62,193 bases of DNA, taken from Bacteroidales bacterium. GTDB lineage: Bacteria; Bacteroidota; Bacteroidia; Bacteroidales; Paludibacteraceae. The notes under the pieces are model-generated. The model worked only from the letters and a program-made list of their open reading frames with translations, made no database searches and was not told where the DNA came from. Positions 25,795 through 36,330 of this stretch are shown one piece after another. The translations under genes and the position numbers were made by a program. The DNA lies in contig SUWZ01000014.1 of the NCBI GenBank assembly GCA_015061185.1, positions 1 to 62,193 on the forward strand, written 5' to 3'. Position 1 is the first letter of the stretch. Every line of letters starts with the position of its first letter.

Positions 25795-27255
25795 TTATTC
25801 AACCCTTATTTTAATCTTTCCAGATAGGAATAATCTAATTTTTAGGCCTTTGATGGTAGGGGCAATTTCAGTTACATTCAATTGATTGAGCAATCCATTC
25901 ATTCTAACATTCTCCATCAATTCCATATCAAACAACTCCGAACTGCCCATCTCTTTTGCTAAATTTAGGTATTCGTCAATAGGAATAACCACTCTCTCTT
26001 CAATAATGCGAATTAATCCTTTTTTGTAGAATAAGTTGGCCAAATTGGCAAAAATATTTTTGGTTTCCAATTCATATTCCACCTCTTTAATACGAATAGA
26101 AGAAGTAGGGGCGTCGTAGTAAGGAATACCATGTAAGTAAACTATTCCATTTATAAATCCCTTAACACCGACCCCGATTACAATCTTTTCATTCTGTCCA
26201 TAAATGTCCAAACTATCAATAACAACAGATTTTTTTCCTGCCTCCAATGTATCACCTAAAAGAGAGGATTTAGCAATTGTATCAATTACTTCGTATGGAA
26301 TATCTGCCAGAATATTAATATTGAAATTTTCGTCCGTTTTAGTGTACATTTTCAGTTGTGGCATCTGCATTTGCTTTGATAGATTTTGAGGAGGATTTCC
26401 CACAAAAATCTCCATTAAACATTTGACTCCCACTGTTGTGGAAATATTGCCATAATTACCCAATATAGGAGTGGTATAAAGAGCTTGCGGAGTAGCTTTG
26501 ATCCATGCATTCATATCACTATATGAGATAGGAATAGGATCTTGAATCTTTTCCCATATAGATGTAATATAGTCATTCAAAGGGATAGTTTCTCTAATTG
26601 TTTTATCTATAGTATTTTGGATGAAATCTTTGTTGTTTTTTATTAGAACGTCAACAATACGTCTGATAGGAATTGTTATCACTCCAAATTTTAGAACAGG
26701 TTCATTAATCCATTCGTAACCGGAAAATTGAGTATGCGTAATTATTGTCCAATTCTTTGAGAAATTTATTGCTGTAGAAAACTTTAGATGAACACTGCCT
26801 TCAATCTCTTGGTCGGTATGAGTAAATCCCAGACTAAATCTCTTTTTAATCCATATTTTTACAGGGATTTCGTAATTCAATACATTGTCAACATAAGTTA
26901 TTTTAAAATCACGTTCTTTCCATGCTTTAACCATCAAACTATCATCTTCAATATTGTTATCTTCATAGATAAGCCCCTTAAAATGGTTATTGATTTTAGC
27001 TTCCAACAATGGAATATTAATATTGATAGGAATATGTAACGTAGAGGTTGTTGGAGAAAAAACTTTCTCATCGTAAATCTCTTCCGGTCGTTCAATACTA
27101 TCCAACACAATGGAGTCATTGCTCATCTGCATAGAATCCAATAGAACTTCTGTTTGAATAATTGTACTATCTTGAGGTATATCCTTACTCTTTTTTCTTG
27201 CAAATGTGAACATTGGTACAATGAATATAATCAGTATATATAACAATTTTCTCAT
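25795..27255 (-). CDS. DUF4403 family exported protein
   Basis: About 486 residues from the ATG at 27255; an upstream in-frame TTG lies in TTTGCA promoter-like sequence and is unlikely as start. A signal peptide (LLYILIIFIVPMFTFA) is followed by TSTLHIPININIPLLEAKINNHF, the typical DUF4403 opening, then long alternating beta strands ending KIKIRVE. The fold is thought to resemble lipid-binding TULIP/BPI-like proteins. Probably periplasmic or outer-membrane associated; function unknown. Confidence 0.75.
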   Translation of the reverse strand: MRKLLYILIIFIVPMFTFARKKSKDIPQDSTIIQTEVLLDSMQMSNDSIVLDSIERPEEIYDEKVFSPTTSTLHIPININIPLLEAKINNHFKGLIYEDNNIEDDSLMVKAWKERDFKITYVDNVLNYEIPVKIWIKKRFSLGFTHTDQEIEGSVHLKFSTAINFSKNWTIITHTQFSGYEWINEPVLKFGVITIPIRRIVDVLIKNNKDFIQNTIDKTIRETIPLNDYITSIWEKIQDPIPISYSDMNAWIKATPQALYTTPILGNYGNISTTVGVKCLMEIFVGNPPQNLSKQMQMPQLKMYTKTDENFNINILADIPYEVIDTIAKSSLLGDTLEAGKKSVVIDSLDIYGQNEKIVIGVGVKGFINGIVYLHGIPYYDAPTSSIRIKEVEYELETKNIFANLANLFYKKGLIRIIEERVVIPIDEYLNLAKEMGSSELFDMELMENVRMNGLLNQLNVTEIAPTIKGLKIRLFLSGKIKIRVE

Positions 27256-27398
27256 AAGAATTCTATTTTTTTGCAAAAATAACGATAAAAATAATTTAAG
27301 AAAATTTAAAATGATTCCAATATTGAATTAATATATAATTTTTTTATATTTGCGTAAATAAACCAGGCAGAGAATTGCCATATCAAAATTGAAGAGAC

Positions 27399-27944
27399 AT
27401 GAAAGATTTTTGTGATTTAGCGAGGGTGAGACGGAGCATACGTAAGTTTCAAGATAAAGCGGTTGAAACCGATAAGTTGAAAGGGATTTTAAAAGCTGTT
27501 TTGATGGCCCCATCTTCTAAAAGAAGTCAACCATGGCAATTTGTGGTTGTTGATGAAAAAGAGAAATTAGCAGCCCTGTCAATTTGTAGAGAGATGGGTT
27601 GTAAATTTTTGGCAGAAGCACCTATGGCAGTTGTTATATTGGCAGATGAGACACTTAGTGATGTTTGGGTGGAAGATGCCTCTATCACTGCATCCTATAT
27701 GCAATTAGCCGCAGAAGATGCCGGTTTAGGTTCATGTTGGGTACAAGTTAGAAACCGTAAAACCCCTGATGGGAATGATTCTACAGAGAATTATATTAGA
27801 GGTTTGTTATCCATCCCTGAACAATACAGAGTAGAATGTATCGTAGCGTTAGGTTATAAAGAGGAGGAGAAAAATTCTTTTGATGAATCGAAACTAAAGT
27901 GGGATAGAGTAAAGTACAATCACTTTGATAATCAATTAAAGTAA
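27399..27944 (+). CDS. Nitroreductase family protein
   Basis: 181 residues. RVRRSIRKFQDKAVE at residues 8-22 carries the FMN-phosphate-binding RRSIR motif; APSSKRSQPWQFVVV and DAGLGSCWVQVRNR are further family hallmarks, and IVALGYKEEEKN is the typical C-terminal GYP-like region. It is an FMN-dependent NAD(P)H oxidoreductase that may act on nitro compounds, quinones or flavins. It leads a short plus-strand series running to kdsC. Confidence 0.92.
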   Translation: MKDFCDLARVRRSIRKFQDKAVETDKLKGILKAVLMAPSSKRSQPWQFVVVDEKEKLAALSICREMGCKFLAEAPMAVVILADETLSDVWVEDASITASYMQLAAEDAGLGSCWVQVRNRKTPDGNDSTENYIRGLLSIPEQYRVECIVALGYKEEEKNSFDESKLKWDRVKYNHFDNQLK

Positions 27945-27968
27945 AACAAACTATTAAATTTTTAGCCT

Positions 27969-28355
27969 ATGTTAAGCGAGATGGAAAAAAAAGGATTGGC
28001 AGGTATTTCGTGTGTTTTATGTGGTTTTTTATACTTTGTACACGAGCTGAATATATTTTGTTCGGATATGCTGATTTTTGATCCTAAGATCTATCCTTTG
28101 TATGTGGCAGTTATTTTCTTTTTGGGAAAGCAACGCGATATAGCATTACTTTCTGCTGTGATAGGAATCGTTATATGGTTCCCTCAATTGCTTGATTTAA
28201 TGGATAATTATGCCGATTTGATTTGGCCAATTATCATTATTGGAGTTGGAGTTTTATTGTTATTAACCAGCAAAAGTATTGGTGGTAAGAAAAAATCTGA
28301 CGAAACAATAGAAGATGCCCAAATAGTAGATGATGAAGAGACGCAAAATAGATGA
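27969..28355 (+). CDS. Small membrane protein resembling the LiaF transmembrane domain
   Basis: 128 residues with four hydrophobic segments (GISCVLCGFLYFVHEL, IYPLYVAVIFFLG, IALLSAVIGIVIWF, LIWPIIIIGVGVLLLL) and a charged acidic tail. The pattern resembles the small LiaF/DUF5668-type membrane module. It overlaps the DUF2520 gene by four bases (ATGA), so translation is probably coupled. Function unknown. Confidence 0.6.
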   Translation: MLSEMEKKGLAGISCVLCGFLYFVHELNIFCSDMLIFDPKIYPLYVAVIFFLGKQRDIALLSAVIGIVIWFPQLLDLMDNYADLIWPIIIIGVGVLLLLTSKSIGGKKKSDETIEDAQIVDDEETQNR

Positions 28356-29134
28356 AAGAGTATAACCCGAGAGTTGTTTTTATTGGTTGTGGAAACTTGT
28401 CCACTCATCTGTCAAAGGCATTGATGAATGAAGGAGGGTGTTCTATTGTTCAACTGTATAGTAGAACAGTGCAATCTGCGGCAACGTTATCAGCAAGATT
28501 GGGAGATGTGCCTTATACCAATGAGATTACAGAGCTTTTTGAAGCTGACCTATATATATGCGCACTTAAAGATTCTGTTATAGAAGAAGTGTTGGAAAAA
28601 GCTGATATAATAAGAGGAAAAAGAATCGTACATACAGCAGGGAGTGTTTCTGCAGAGATGTTGTCTCGATTTACTGATGAATATGGTGTATTCTATCCTT
28701 TGCAAAGTTTTTCTAAAAACAAAGAGGTTGATTTCAAAAAGATACCCTTTTTTATTGAGGCCTCTTCACAAACTTTTCGGGAAGATTTGGTTACATTAGC
28801 AACGCATATTTCAGATAAAAGTTATTTGTTAGATTCAGAAAAGAGAAAACAGATTCACTTGGCAGCAGTATTTGTTTCTAACTTTGTAAATCATCTTTAT
28901 GCGGTGGGAGAGAAAATGATGGTGGAAGCCGGAGTTCCCTTTGAAGCATTATTACCATTAATAGAAGAAGTAGCTGAGAAAGTTCATACAATGTCACCCG
29001 TACTAGCCCAAACAGGTCCGGCAGTCAGACGAGACAAAAATGTATTATCAATGCACGAAGCCATGCTTGAAGAGCATCCTGATTGGTTGCAGTTATACAA
29101 GCAATTAACGCAATCGATACAAAATATGAAATAA
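28352..29134 (+). CDS. DUF2520/Rossmann-like oxidoreductase (ProC-like fold)
   Basis: 260 residues. [17 protein letters not shown] is a dinucleotide-binding loop like that of pyrroline-5-carboxylate reductase and F420-dependent NADP reductases. [17 protein letters not shown] and the helical C-terminal half ([29 protein letters not shown]) match DUF2520. Substrate unknown. In Bacteroidetes it is typically placed directly before kdsC, as here with a one-base gap. Confidence 0.83.
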   Translation: MKEYNPRVVFIGCGNLSTHLSKALMNEGGCSIVQLYSRTVQSAATLSARLGDVPYTNEITELFEADLYICALKDSVIEEVLEKADIIRGKRIVHTAGSVSAEMLSRFTDEYGVFYPLQSFSKNKEVDFKKIPFFIEASSQTFREDLVTLATHISDKSYLLDSEKRKQIHLAAVFVSNFVNHLYAVGEKMMVEAGVPFEALLPLIEEVAEKVHTMSPVLAQTGPAVRRDKNVLSMHEAMLEEHPDWLQLYKQLTQSIQNMK

Positions 29135-29135
29135 A

Positions 29136-29654
29136 ATGTTTAAAGAGAATTTAGAAAAAATAAAGGCCTTTGTATTTGATGTAGATGGAGTCTTATCATC
29201 CGTTTGCATACCATTACATCCCAATGGGGAACCAATGAGAATGGTTAATATTAAGGATGGTTATGCCATGCAATATGCTGTAAAAATGGGCTATCCGATA
29301 GCCATTATCACCGGAGGGAAAACAGAGGCTGTTCGTAAACGATTTGAAGGGTTAGGGGTGCAATATATCTATATGGCATCTTCCCATAAAATGGATGACT
29401 TTGAAGATTTTTTAAAAAAGAGTCAACTCAATCCGGAAGATATTATGTATATGGGAGACGATATTCCGGATTTTCAAGTGATGAAACGTTGCGGTTTCCC
29501 CTGCTGTCCGATGGATGCAGCACCTGAAATCAAGCGAATATCGTGTTATATCTCACCCTACGAAGGAGGTAAAGGTTGTGGAAGAGATGTAATAGAACAA
29601 GTTTTGAAAGCTCAAGGGAAGTGGATGAACGAAACAGAAGCTTTTGGGTGGTAG
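29136..29654 (+). CDS. kdsC: 3-deoxy-D-manno-octulosonate 8-phosphate phosphatase, KdsC-type HAD hydrolase
   Basis: 172 residues. Asp15 and Asp17 in [11 protein letters not shown] are the HAD nucleophile and acid; [12 protein letters not shown] and [12 protein letters not shown] are motifs II/III and IV. The short cap-less form is typical of KdsC, which releases phosphate from Kdo-8-P for lipopolysaccharide synthesis. kdsB, the next enzyme to act on Kdo, is 6 kb away on the other strand. A MITE-A copy begins five bases after the stop. Confidence 0.88.
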   Translation: MFKENLEKIKAFVFDVDGVLSSVCIPLHPNGEPMRMVNIKDGYAMQYAVKMGYPIAIITGGKTEAVRKRFEGLGVQYIYMASSHKMDDFEDFLKKSQLNPEDIMYMGDDIPDFQVMKRCGFPCCPMDAAPEIKRISCYISPYEGGKGCGRDVIEQVLKAQGKWMNETEAFGW

Positions 29655-29658
29655 AATA

Positions 29659-29839
29659 AGAAGCCGTTTTGAATTTATTTTGAGTTCCCCTCTCTTATTC
29701 TCAGCATCTTTGAGATTCTCTTTAACTTGTTTTTATTGCTCTTTTTTAATAATAGTCCGCTATTAACGACAAAAGAATAATAAAAATTAATCTAAAACTC
29801 TCTCAAATAGCCTCGGAATAGAATTTAAACAACAACTAA
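29659..29839. repeat. MITE-A copy 2 between kdsC and the ubiA-like gene
   Basis: It starts AGAAGCCGTTTTGAATTTAT and ends GAATTTAAACAACAACT, with internal blocks CAGCATCTTTGAGATTCT, TTTTTAATAATAGTCCGC and TCTCTCAAATA. The right end is slightly decayed. It fills the space between two genes that are usually close neighbours in this phylum. Confidence 0.82.
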
Positions 29840-29850
29840 AAAAAGATAAA

Positions 29851-30816
29851 ATGTTACGAGATTATTTAAAAATTATTAGATGGCCTAACTTAGTTGTGAT
29901 TGTACTTGTGCAAATATTAATGTATGAGTGTGTTTTGAAAGCCATACTATCTCGCTATAATCAGGTCCCTGCCTTAAATTGGTTGGATATGATGTATTTG
30001 ATTATTGCAACTGTTTTTATTGCAGCAGGTGGATACTTGGTGAATGATTATTTTGATATGAAGATAGATGAAATCAATAAGCCGATAACACGTGTAGTAG
30101 GAAAAAGCATTTTAAGAAAAGATGTGATGTTTCTATATAAAATTGTTACAGCTATCGGTTTGGTGGCAGGGTTTATTTTGAGTTATCGCGTAAGGTCAAT
30201 CACCTGTGCAACCTACTTTGTATTTTTGGTTGGCTTGTTGTGGTTTTTTTCATCCTCATACAAAAGAATGGTTGTTGTCGGGAATTTGATGTGTGGAGCA
30301 ATAATGGCTTTGGTTCCTTTTTTTATTGCCCTATTCAACAATCAAATGTTAGATGTTAAATACAATCCAACTCCGGAGTTGTTTTTTATAAAAAATGAGG
30401 TGTATAGTTATTTGGGAAGCTTTTCTATCTATACCTTTTTATGGATGTTTATCATTGATATTGTAAATGATTTTATCTCATTAAGAGGAGATAGGGAGAT
30501 GGAGTGTCATACCTTTCCGGTTGTATTGGGAGAGAGAAATACAAAAATCATTGTTGGAATACTGTTAGTAGTATTAAATTGTGTTATAGCCTACTTACTA
30601 TACTCCGATTCGTATCTAAAAGATGAAGGAGCCACATGGAGGTACTTTGTTTGTGGCTCCTTAATACCGTCTTTAAGCATGTTCTATTTTTTGGCAAAAT
30701 CTAAAACTGTTCCAGATTATATGGTGTTAAAAAGATATATGACTATTGTGTTTTTGATTGGTTTTGCCTTTTCATTCTGGATTCGGTCTGTGATTGGCTA
30801 TAAATTGATCGGATAA
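29851..30816 (+). CDS. UbiA-family prenyltransferase (geranylgeranylglycerol-phosphate synthase-like)
   Basis: 321 residues, about eight to nine membrane helices. GGYLVNDYFDMKIDEINKP holds the first NDxxDxxxD prenyl-diphosphate/Mg2+ motif; DIVNDFISLRGDREMECHTFPVVLG holds the second. Members transfer prenyl groups to quinone or glycerol-phosphate acceptors; Bacteroidetes homologues are often annotated as geranylgeranylglycerol-phosphate geranylgeranyltransferases, but the acceptor is not shown by sequence. Confidence 0.85.
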   Translation: MLRDYLKIIRWPNLVVIVLVQILMYECVLKAILSRYNQVPALNWLDMMYLIIATVFIAAGGYLVNDYFDMKIDEINKPITRVVGKSILRKDVMFLYKIVTAIGLVAGFILSYRVRSITCATYFVFLVGLLWFFSSSYKRMVVVGNLMCGAIMALVPFFIALFNNQMLDVKYNPTPELFFIKNEVYSYLGSFSIYTFLWMFIIDIVNDFISLRGDREMECHTFPVVLGERNTKIIVGILLVVLNCVIAYLLYSDSYLKDEGATWRYFVCGSLIPSLSMFYFLAKSKTVPDYMVLKRYMTIVFLIGFAFSFWIRSVIGYKLIG

Positions 30817-30938
30817 TACCTTTTTTCGAGGAGAAAATGGAATTTTAACACGAAAATTTTGTCGAAAGATTATGGTAGTATATTCCGATTAATAAAAAAA
30901 TAGTATATTTGAATGTTTAATTAAAAAATAAAATTAGT

Positions 30939-31919
30939 ATGAATTTATTAGTAATTGTGGGCATTGTAGTTGCATTTATTGCCTTGGTAGTGTTTTTCCA
31001 CTACGTACCTTTGCTTTTATGGCTTTCAGCGAAAGTTTCCGGAGTTAGTATCTCTTTAATACAGTTGTTTTTGATGAGAATTAGAAATGTTCCTCCACAC
31101 ATGATTGTACAATGTATGATTGAGGCGCATAAAGCCGGATTAAAGACGATAACAAGAGATGATTTAGAGGCCCATTATTTGGCGGGTGGTAATATCGAGA
31201 GAGTGGTTCATGCCTTAGTTTCTGCATCTAAAGCAAATATCTCTTTAGATTTTAAGATGGTAACGGGAATAGATTTGGCGGGACGAGATGTTTTTGAAGC
31301 CGTTCAGATGTCTGTAAATCCAAAGGTGATAGATACTCCTCCTGTAACAGCCGTTGCAAAAGATGGTATTCAATTGATTGCCAAAGCACGTGTTACAGTA
31401 CGTGCCAACTTGTTGCAATTGGTCGGAGGTGCCGGAGAAGAAACCATCTTGGCGAGAGTTGGAGAAGGTATTGTATCTTCTATCGGTTCCAGTGAGTCTC
31501 ATAAGTCTGTGTTGGAGAATCCGGATTCAATTTCTAAATTGGTTTTGAGAAAAGGATTGGATGCCGGTACTGCTTTTGAAATCTTATCTATTGACATCGC
31601 AGATATTGATGTAGGTAAGAATATCGGAGCTCAATTGCAAATCGACCAAGCGCAAGCTGACAAAAATATTGCACAAGCAAAAGCAGAAGAGAGACGTGCG
31701 ATGGCTATTGCTCAAGAACAAGAAATGAAAGCAAAAGCACAAGAGGCTCGTGCTCATGTGATTGAAGCAGAAGCAGAAGTTCCGCGTGCAATGGCTGAGG
31801 CATTCAGAACTGGAAATTTGGGTATAATGGATTATTACCGAATGAAGAATATGGAGGCTGATACAGCTATGCGTGAAGCAATTGGTAAACCCGGTAAAGC
31901 TTCTAACGAACGTAAATAA
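30939..31919 (+). CDS. floA: Flotillin-like membrane scaffold protein FloA
   Basis: 326 residues. An N-terminal hydrophobic hairpin is followed by [28 protein letters not shown], a PHB-like domain ([35 protein letters not shown]) and an Ala/Glu-rich coiled coil ([28 protein letters not shown]). These match FloA (UPF0365), which organises functional membrane microdomains. A TATATTTG box lies about 30 bases upstream. In many bacteria floA adjoins nfeD; here nfeD is 6 kb downstream. Confidence 0.95.
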   Translation: MNLLVIVGIVVAFIALVVFFHYVPLLLWLSAKVSGVSISLIQLFLMRIRNVPPHMIVQCMIEAHKAGLKTITRDDLEAHYLAGGNIERVVHALVSASKANISLDFKMVTGIDLAGRDVFEAVQMSVNPKVIDTPPVTAVAKDGIQLIAKARVTVRANLLQLVGGAGEETILARVGEGIVSSIGSSESHKSVLENPDSISKLVLRKGLDAGTAFEILSIDIADIDVGKNIGAQLQIDQAQADKNIAQAKAEERRAMAIAQEQEMKAKAQEARAHVIEAEAEVPRAMAEAFRTGNLGIMDYYRMKNMEADTAMREAIGKPGKASNERK

Positions 31920-31927
31920 AGTTAGAT

Positions 31928-33241
31928 ATGAAAAATAGACATCCTAAAGGTCTTTATTTGTTGTTTGCAACAGAGATGTGGGAACGTTTCAGTTACTATG
32001 GAATGCGTTCGTTATTGGTGTTGTATCTAACAAAGTCTGTTGTGGAGGGTGGAATGGGAATTTCTCAATCTGATGCCTCGTTGATTTATGGATATTTTAC
32101 AGGATTTGTCTATTTTACTCCGATGATTGGCGGTTGGTTGGCTGATAATTACCTTGGTCAACGTAAAGCAATTGTCATTGGAGCCATATTGATGATGTTG
32201 GGTCAATGGAGTCTCTCATACGAGGCTTCATTGACCTATTTAATTCTTGGTTTATGCTTATTAATCATTGGAAATGGATTTTTCAAACCCAATATATCTG
32301 TTATAGTTGGTGATTTATATGGTCCTACAGATACGCGTAGAGATTCAGCATTTACCATCTTTTATATGGGAATAAACGTTGGAGCCTTTTTTGCTCCGTT
32401 ATTAACAGGATATGTGGCTTTGAAGTATGGCTATAGTTATGGGTTTTTAACTGCCGGTATGGGTATGTTGATAGGCTTAATTGTCTATTTATTGTTGGGT
32501 AATAGATATTTGGGAGAAGTCGGTTTGTATCCTTCAAAAGCAAAGTCAAAGAGTGATCTGATAGACGAATCACCTCTTACTAAGGAGGAGAAAGATCGTA
32601 CCTTGGTTATTTTAGTTATTGCCATATTTTGCGTTTGCTTTTTTGCCGGTTTTGAGCAAGCAGGAAGTTCAATGACGCTTTTTACAAATACTTGTGTAGA
32701 TCGTCATATAGGCTCGTTTGAGGTGCCTACAGAGTGGTTTCAATCTGTAAATCCGTTGTTTATTATTTTGTTGGCTCCAATGTTATCTATGTTATGGACC
32801 TATCTTTCTCACATAGGGAAAGAGCCCTCAATTCCTGTAAAAATGGCTTTAGGCATGATATTATTAGGAGTAGGATTTATATTCTTGTGTATTGCTAATA
32901 GTCAAACCATAGGTGAGGGTAGCAATGAACCTGTTAAAGTGGGAATGTCTTTTGTAATTTTTGCTTACTTATTTCATACTATCGGAGAGTTATGTTTGTC
33001 TCCAATAGGCTTGTCAATGGTTTCTAAATTGTCTCCTGTGAAATTTGCATCTATTATGATGGGAGTTTGGTTTTTGAGTAGTTTCTTTGCAAATATAATT
33101 GGTGGCTACATTGCGTCACTTACTTCATTTTTAGGAGCAGGAACTATTTTCTTAGGGCTGGCTGTTTTCTCAATTTTAGTGGGCTTTTGCTTATTATTGC
33201 TCAATAAATGGTTGGTAAAAAAATCCCATGGAATTTTGTAA
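31928..33241 (+). CDS. Proton-dependent oligopeptide transporter (POT/PTR family MFS)
   Basis: 437 residues with about 12 membrane segments. Glu16-xx-Glu19-Arg20-Phe21-x-Tyr23-Tyr24 in ATEMWERFSYYG is the proton-coupling ExxERFxYY motif; GGWLADNYLGQRKAI and FYMGINVGAFFAPLLTGYVA are the PTR2 signatures. It imports di- and tripeptides with protons. It starts eight bases after floA, so the two are probably co-transcribed. Length is on the short side for the family. Confidence 0.92.
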   Translation: MKNRHPKGLYLLFATEMWERFSYYGMRSLLVLYLTKSVVEGGMGISQSDASLIYGYFTGFVYFTPMIGGWLADNYLGQRKAIVIGAILMMLGQWSLSYEASLTYLILGLCLLIIGNGFFKPNISVIVGDLYGPTDTRRDSAFTIFYMGINVGAFFAPLLTGYVALKYGYSYGFLTAGMGMLIGLIVYLLLGNRYLGEVGLYPSKAKSKSDLIDESPLTKEEKDRTLVILVIAIFCVCFFAGFEQAGSSMTLFTNTCVDRHIGSFEVPTEWFQSVNPLFIILLAPMLSMLWTYLSHIGKEPSIPVKMALGMILLGVGFIFLCIANSQTIGEGSNEPVKVGMSFVIFAYLFHTIGELCLSPIGLSMVSKLSPVKFASIMMGVWFLSSFFANIIGGYIASLTSFLGAGTIFLGLAVFSILVGFCLLLLNKWLVKKSHGIL

Positions 33242-33308
33242 TCTATTGTTGTGTTGTAACTCTGACAAAATAAGAACTTAGATGCTTATTCGGTGAAATG
33301 TATATAAC

Positions 33309-34226
33309 CTATTTTTGCATAAGAATGCCTAATTTATAAAAGTCTAAAACTCTTATAAAGGGATTATTGGAACGTAGATTTTTTTCAAGTAATGGTCTGA
33401 AAAGTTTGAATAGGAAGGATATAAATGGCGAAAGATGAAGTATCTTCAGAGTATGACTGACACGCAATGATGGGTTCATATTTAGGAATGCCTTCTTGTC
33501 TTCCGGAGCAATTTTCTTATAAATCTTTAATAAATTCTTTAGTGAATTATCAACTTGTTTTAAATATATGTCGGTTGAAGCTAAATCATCATGAAAAGTG
33601 GCATTGTCAATGTATTTAACTTTAATCCCTTTTTTCTTGAGGGAGAATCCAAATAAAGTATCTTCATGACCATATCCAACTAAGGTTTCGTCAAATTTTA
33701 CTTCATCGAAAATGGATTTAAGAATGAGAAAATTAGAAGATCTAAAGGTTTTGTCACTATTGGAATTACACTCTTCTGCAGTAAACTCTTCTCGCTTTTT
33801 TCCATATTTCCATCGTAAAATATGGTCAGAATCAACGGGATTCTCATCAAATTTTGTCCCACCGCATACGACAAGATGATTAGAAGCTTCAATATATTTT
33901 TTTAGAAAATCAGTATGACGAATTTGGCAATCGCAATCCATCATTAACAATCTGTCATATTTTGCTTTACGAGCCAATAAATTTCTAATTTTGGACCGAC
34001 CAATATTTTCCGGTAACTCTTCGTATGAAATATTTGGAAATAATGATGAAAGCAATCTGTTATCTTGTTTGAAAGAATGGGAGGCATCGTCAATTAATAA
34101 AATTTGGTAAGGAATGGATAAAGTTGTTGCTTGTAAAGACAACTCTCTAACCAGATTGCTCATATCGTGATTATACACAGGTATGCAAATGGTAATGCCA
34201 TCTAATGAACAATTAATTTTATCCAT
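33309..34226 (-). CDS. Family 2 glycosyltransferase
   Basis: 305 residues. ITICIPVYNHDMSNLVREL starts the GT-A fold; LLIDDASHS, LLARKAKYDRLLMMDCDCQI (DxD-like metal site) and VGYGHEDTLFGFSLKKKGIKV (the GxxxED acceptor/base motif) follow. Soluble, with a hydrophobic C-terminal patch that may touch the membrane. It likely adds a sugar to a surface glycan. Third gene of the kdsB-M16-GT2 unit. Confidence 0.88.
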   Translation of the reverse strand: MDKINCSLDGITICIPVYNHDMSNLVRELSLQATTLSIPYQILLIDDASHSFKQDNRLLSSLFPNISYEELPENIGRSKIRNLLARKAKYDRLLMMDCDCQIRHTDFLKKYIEASNHLVVCGGTKFDENPVDSDHILRWKYGKKREEFTAEECNSNSDKTFRSSNFLILKSIFDEVKFDETLVGYGHEDTLFGFSLKKKGIKVKYIDNATFHDDLASTDIYLKQVDNSLKNLLKIYKKIAPEDKKAFLNMNPSLRVSHTLKILHLSPFISFLFKLFRPLLEKNLRSNNPFIRVLDFYKLGILMQK

Positions 34227-34235
34227 AACAATATT

Positions 34236-35510
34236 TTATCCAACAATAACTTGATGCATTTTTTTTCCTTCAAAATACTTTTGAGCCAAAGTTTTTAACT
34301 CTTCAGAAGTGGTATTATTAATTACCTCTAATTTGGTATTTACATACTCTTCAATCTCCATTTTATAGTTATTTACGGAGATATAAAATCCTGCTCTTGA
34401 AAAATCTCCATCCAATGTTCTGGCCATGCTTCCTATCATGTAGTTTTTGACAATGTCCAATTCATCTTTGGGAATTAACTCTTTGCAAATGCGTTTAAGT
34501 TCTTTGTAGATTTCGGCAACAACACTATCAATATATTCATTAGCCGTTTGAGTGCTAATTTGTATATGACCGGTTTCTAAATTTGTATAGACCGAAGATT
34601 GTATTCCGTATGTATAACCTTTTTCTTCCCGAATATTGGACATTAATCGACTTCCAAAATACCCTCCCAAGACTGTGTTTAACAATGTAAATTTATGAAA
34701 ATCAGGGTGCTTTCTTGAAAATAATTGACAACCGATATTAATAGCAGCCTGCACACTATTCTCCTTTTTTATTACAATCTCCTCTTCCAATTGAGGAGAA
34801 AAATGGTATAAAGACGAATCTTTAGGAACGTTTTTTAGCGGAGGATAGGATTCGAAGATTGCTTCAATCTTCTTAACCTCTTCTTGAGATAAATTTCCCA
34901 TTACAAATACATCAGAAGGAGCTACAGTGTAGAAATGGTTGTAAAACTCCTCAATCCATTCTCTTTGAATGCTTTCGTAATCATTTAACACAGCTGTAGC
35001 AGAATATTTACTTTTAGGTCCGTACACCCTTTTGAAAAATTCCTGTTCTGAGATGATTTCTACTTTTTCCTGACTCAATAGATAGCTTTGTTTCTTTTGT
35101 TTTTTGAGAGTAAGGAATTCATTTTCAGGGAAGACTGGATATTTCATAATTTCTTCCAATATCTCCAACGTATTGGGCAGAAACTTTTGCAAAGAATAGA
35201 GAGTCAATGAAGCTTTTTCTGTGCTTGCACCGGCATTTAACCAAGCTCCGTAGAAATCCAATTTTTCAGCCAATTCACATGAAGAGTGGTACTTTGTCCC
35301 TTCGCGTAGCATCGCATTGGTGAAGGCTGAGACCAAAAACTGTTCCTGAAAAGCTTTTCCTGCATAAAAATGAACATCAATACGAACAAAATCACCATTC
35401 CCTTTCAAGAAATGAAATTTGATTCCATTATGGGACGTGTGAATTTCACTATTGGGAATATTGACAGTAGTAAGTTTAGTAATAGTTGGAGCTAAATCTC
35501 TATTAATCAT
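34236..35510 (-). CDS. M16 peptidase-like subunit lacking the zinc motif
   Basis: 424 residues with two M16 domains. At the place of the zinc motif HxxEH the sequence reads SAFTN (61-65), so it cannot bind zinc in the usual way. The C-terminal half keeps the substrate-binding Arg/Tyr pair, Arg294 and Tyr301 in SNIREEKGYTYGIQ. In two-subunit M16 enzymes one chain carries HxxEH and the partner carries the R/Y pair; the complementary chain is the gene at 39284. The start overlaps kdsB by four bases, suggesting coupled translation. Confidence 0.87.
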   Translation of the reverse strand: MINRDLAPTITKLTTVNIPNSEIHTSHNGIKFHFLKGNGDFVRIDVHFYAGKAFQEQFLVSAFTNAMLREGTKYHSSCELAEKLDFYGAWLNAGASTEKASLTLYSLQKFLPNTLEILEEIMKYPVFPENEFLTLKKQKKQSYLLSQEKVEIISEQEFFKRVYGPKSKYSATAVLNDYESIQREWIEEFYNHFYTVAPSDVFVMGNLSQEEVKKIEAIFESYPPLKNVPKDSSLYHFSPQLEEEIVIKKENSVQAAINIGCQLFSRKHPDFHKFTLLNTVLGGYFGSRLMSNIREEKGYTYGIQSSVYTNLETGHIQISTQTANEYIDSVVAEIYKELKRICKELIPKDELDIVKNYMIGSMARTLDGDFSRAGFYISVNNYKMEIEEYVNTKLEVINNTTSEELKTLAQKYFEGKKMHQVIVG

Positions 35511-36277
35511 ATAATCCCCCTTTCCATCATAAATTGTTCCGCTCTTTTAAGATCTTCAGGAGTATCAATCCCGATGGTTTCAATATCTGTCTTTCCCACT
35601 TTAATACGATATCCATTTTCTATCCACCTCAATTGTTCAAGTGATTCAGCCTTTTCTAATTCGGATTGAGGAAGTTGAGTTATCTCTTTTAATACATCTG
35701 CACGATAAGCATACAAACCGATATGTTTATAATAGGTTTGATTCTTCAACCAATCCATTTTATCCTCACCACGCAAATAAGGAATGACGGAACGACTGAA
35801 ATAGATAGCCTCACATCTTTTGTTTAGTACTACTTTAGGAGAGTTGGGGTTAATTAAGTCCTCAATACTATCCTCTGGTTTAAAAGGTTTTACTAAAGTT
35901 GCAATTTGTGTCTCCTCCTGTTCAAAGCAACGACAAATCTCTTCTAACTGAGAGGGGTGAATAAATGGTTCATCACCTTGAATGTTGATAATCACCTTTT
36001 TATCGCTATTTGTTAGGGTGTACGCTTCAAAACATCTGTCAGTCCCGCTTTTATGTAACTCTGATGTTATCACCGCTTTCCCACCAAATTGAATCACCTC
36101 TGTAAAAATTCTATTATCATCTGTTGCTACGTACACATCATCGAGAACAAGAGATACTTGTTCATATACACGTTGAATCATACTCTTGCCATTGATTTTA
36201 GCAAGAGGTTTTCCGGGGAAACGTGTAGAGGCGTATCTTGCCGGAATTATACCAATAAAGCAATTACAATCCATCAT
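35507..36277 (-). CDS. kdsB: 3-deoxy-manno-octulosonate cytidylyltransferase
   Basis: About 256 residues from the ATG at 36277 (or its neighbour at 36274). IIPARYASTRFPGKPLAKINGKSMIQRVYEQ, INIQGDEPFIHP and YKHIGLYAYRADVL match KdsB, which makes CMP-Kdo from Kdo and CTP for LPS assembly. Longer upstream in-frame starts would add residues not found in the family. It leads a minus-strand unit with the M16 subunit and GT2. Confidence 0.95.
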   Translation of the reverse strand: MMDCNCFIGIIPARYASTRFPGKPLAKINGKSMIQRVYEQVSLVLDDVYVATDDNRIFTEVIQFGGKAVITSELHKSGTDRCFEAYTLTNSDKKVIINIQGDEPFIHPSQLEEICRCFEQEETQIATLVKPFKPEDSIEDLINPNSPKVVLNKRCEAIYFSRSVIPYLRGEDKMDWLKNQTYYKHIGLYAYRADVLKEITQLPQSELEKAESLEQLRWIENGYRIKVGKTDIETIGIDTPEDLKRAEQFMMERGII

Positions 36278-36330
36278 AAATTTATTACAAACTATTTTAT
36301 ATAGAAAAAATGGAATCAAACCATTTGTAA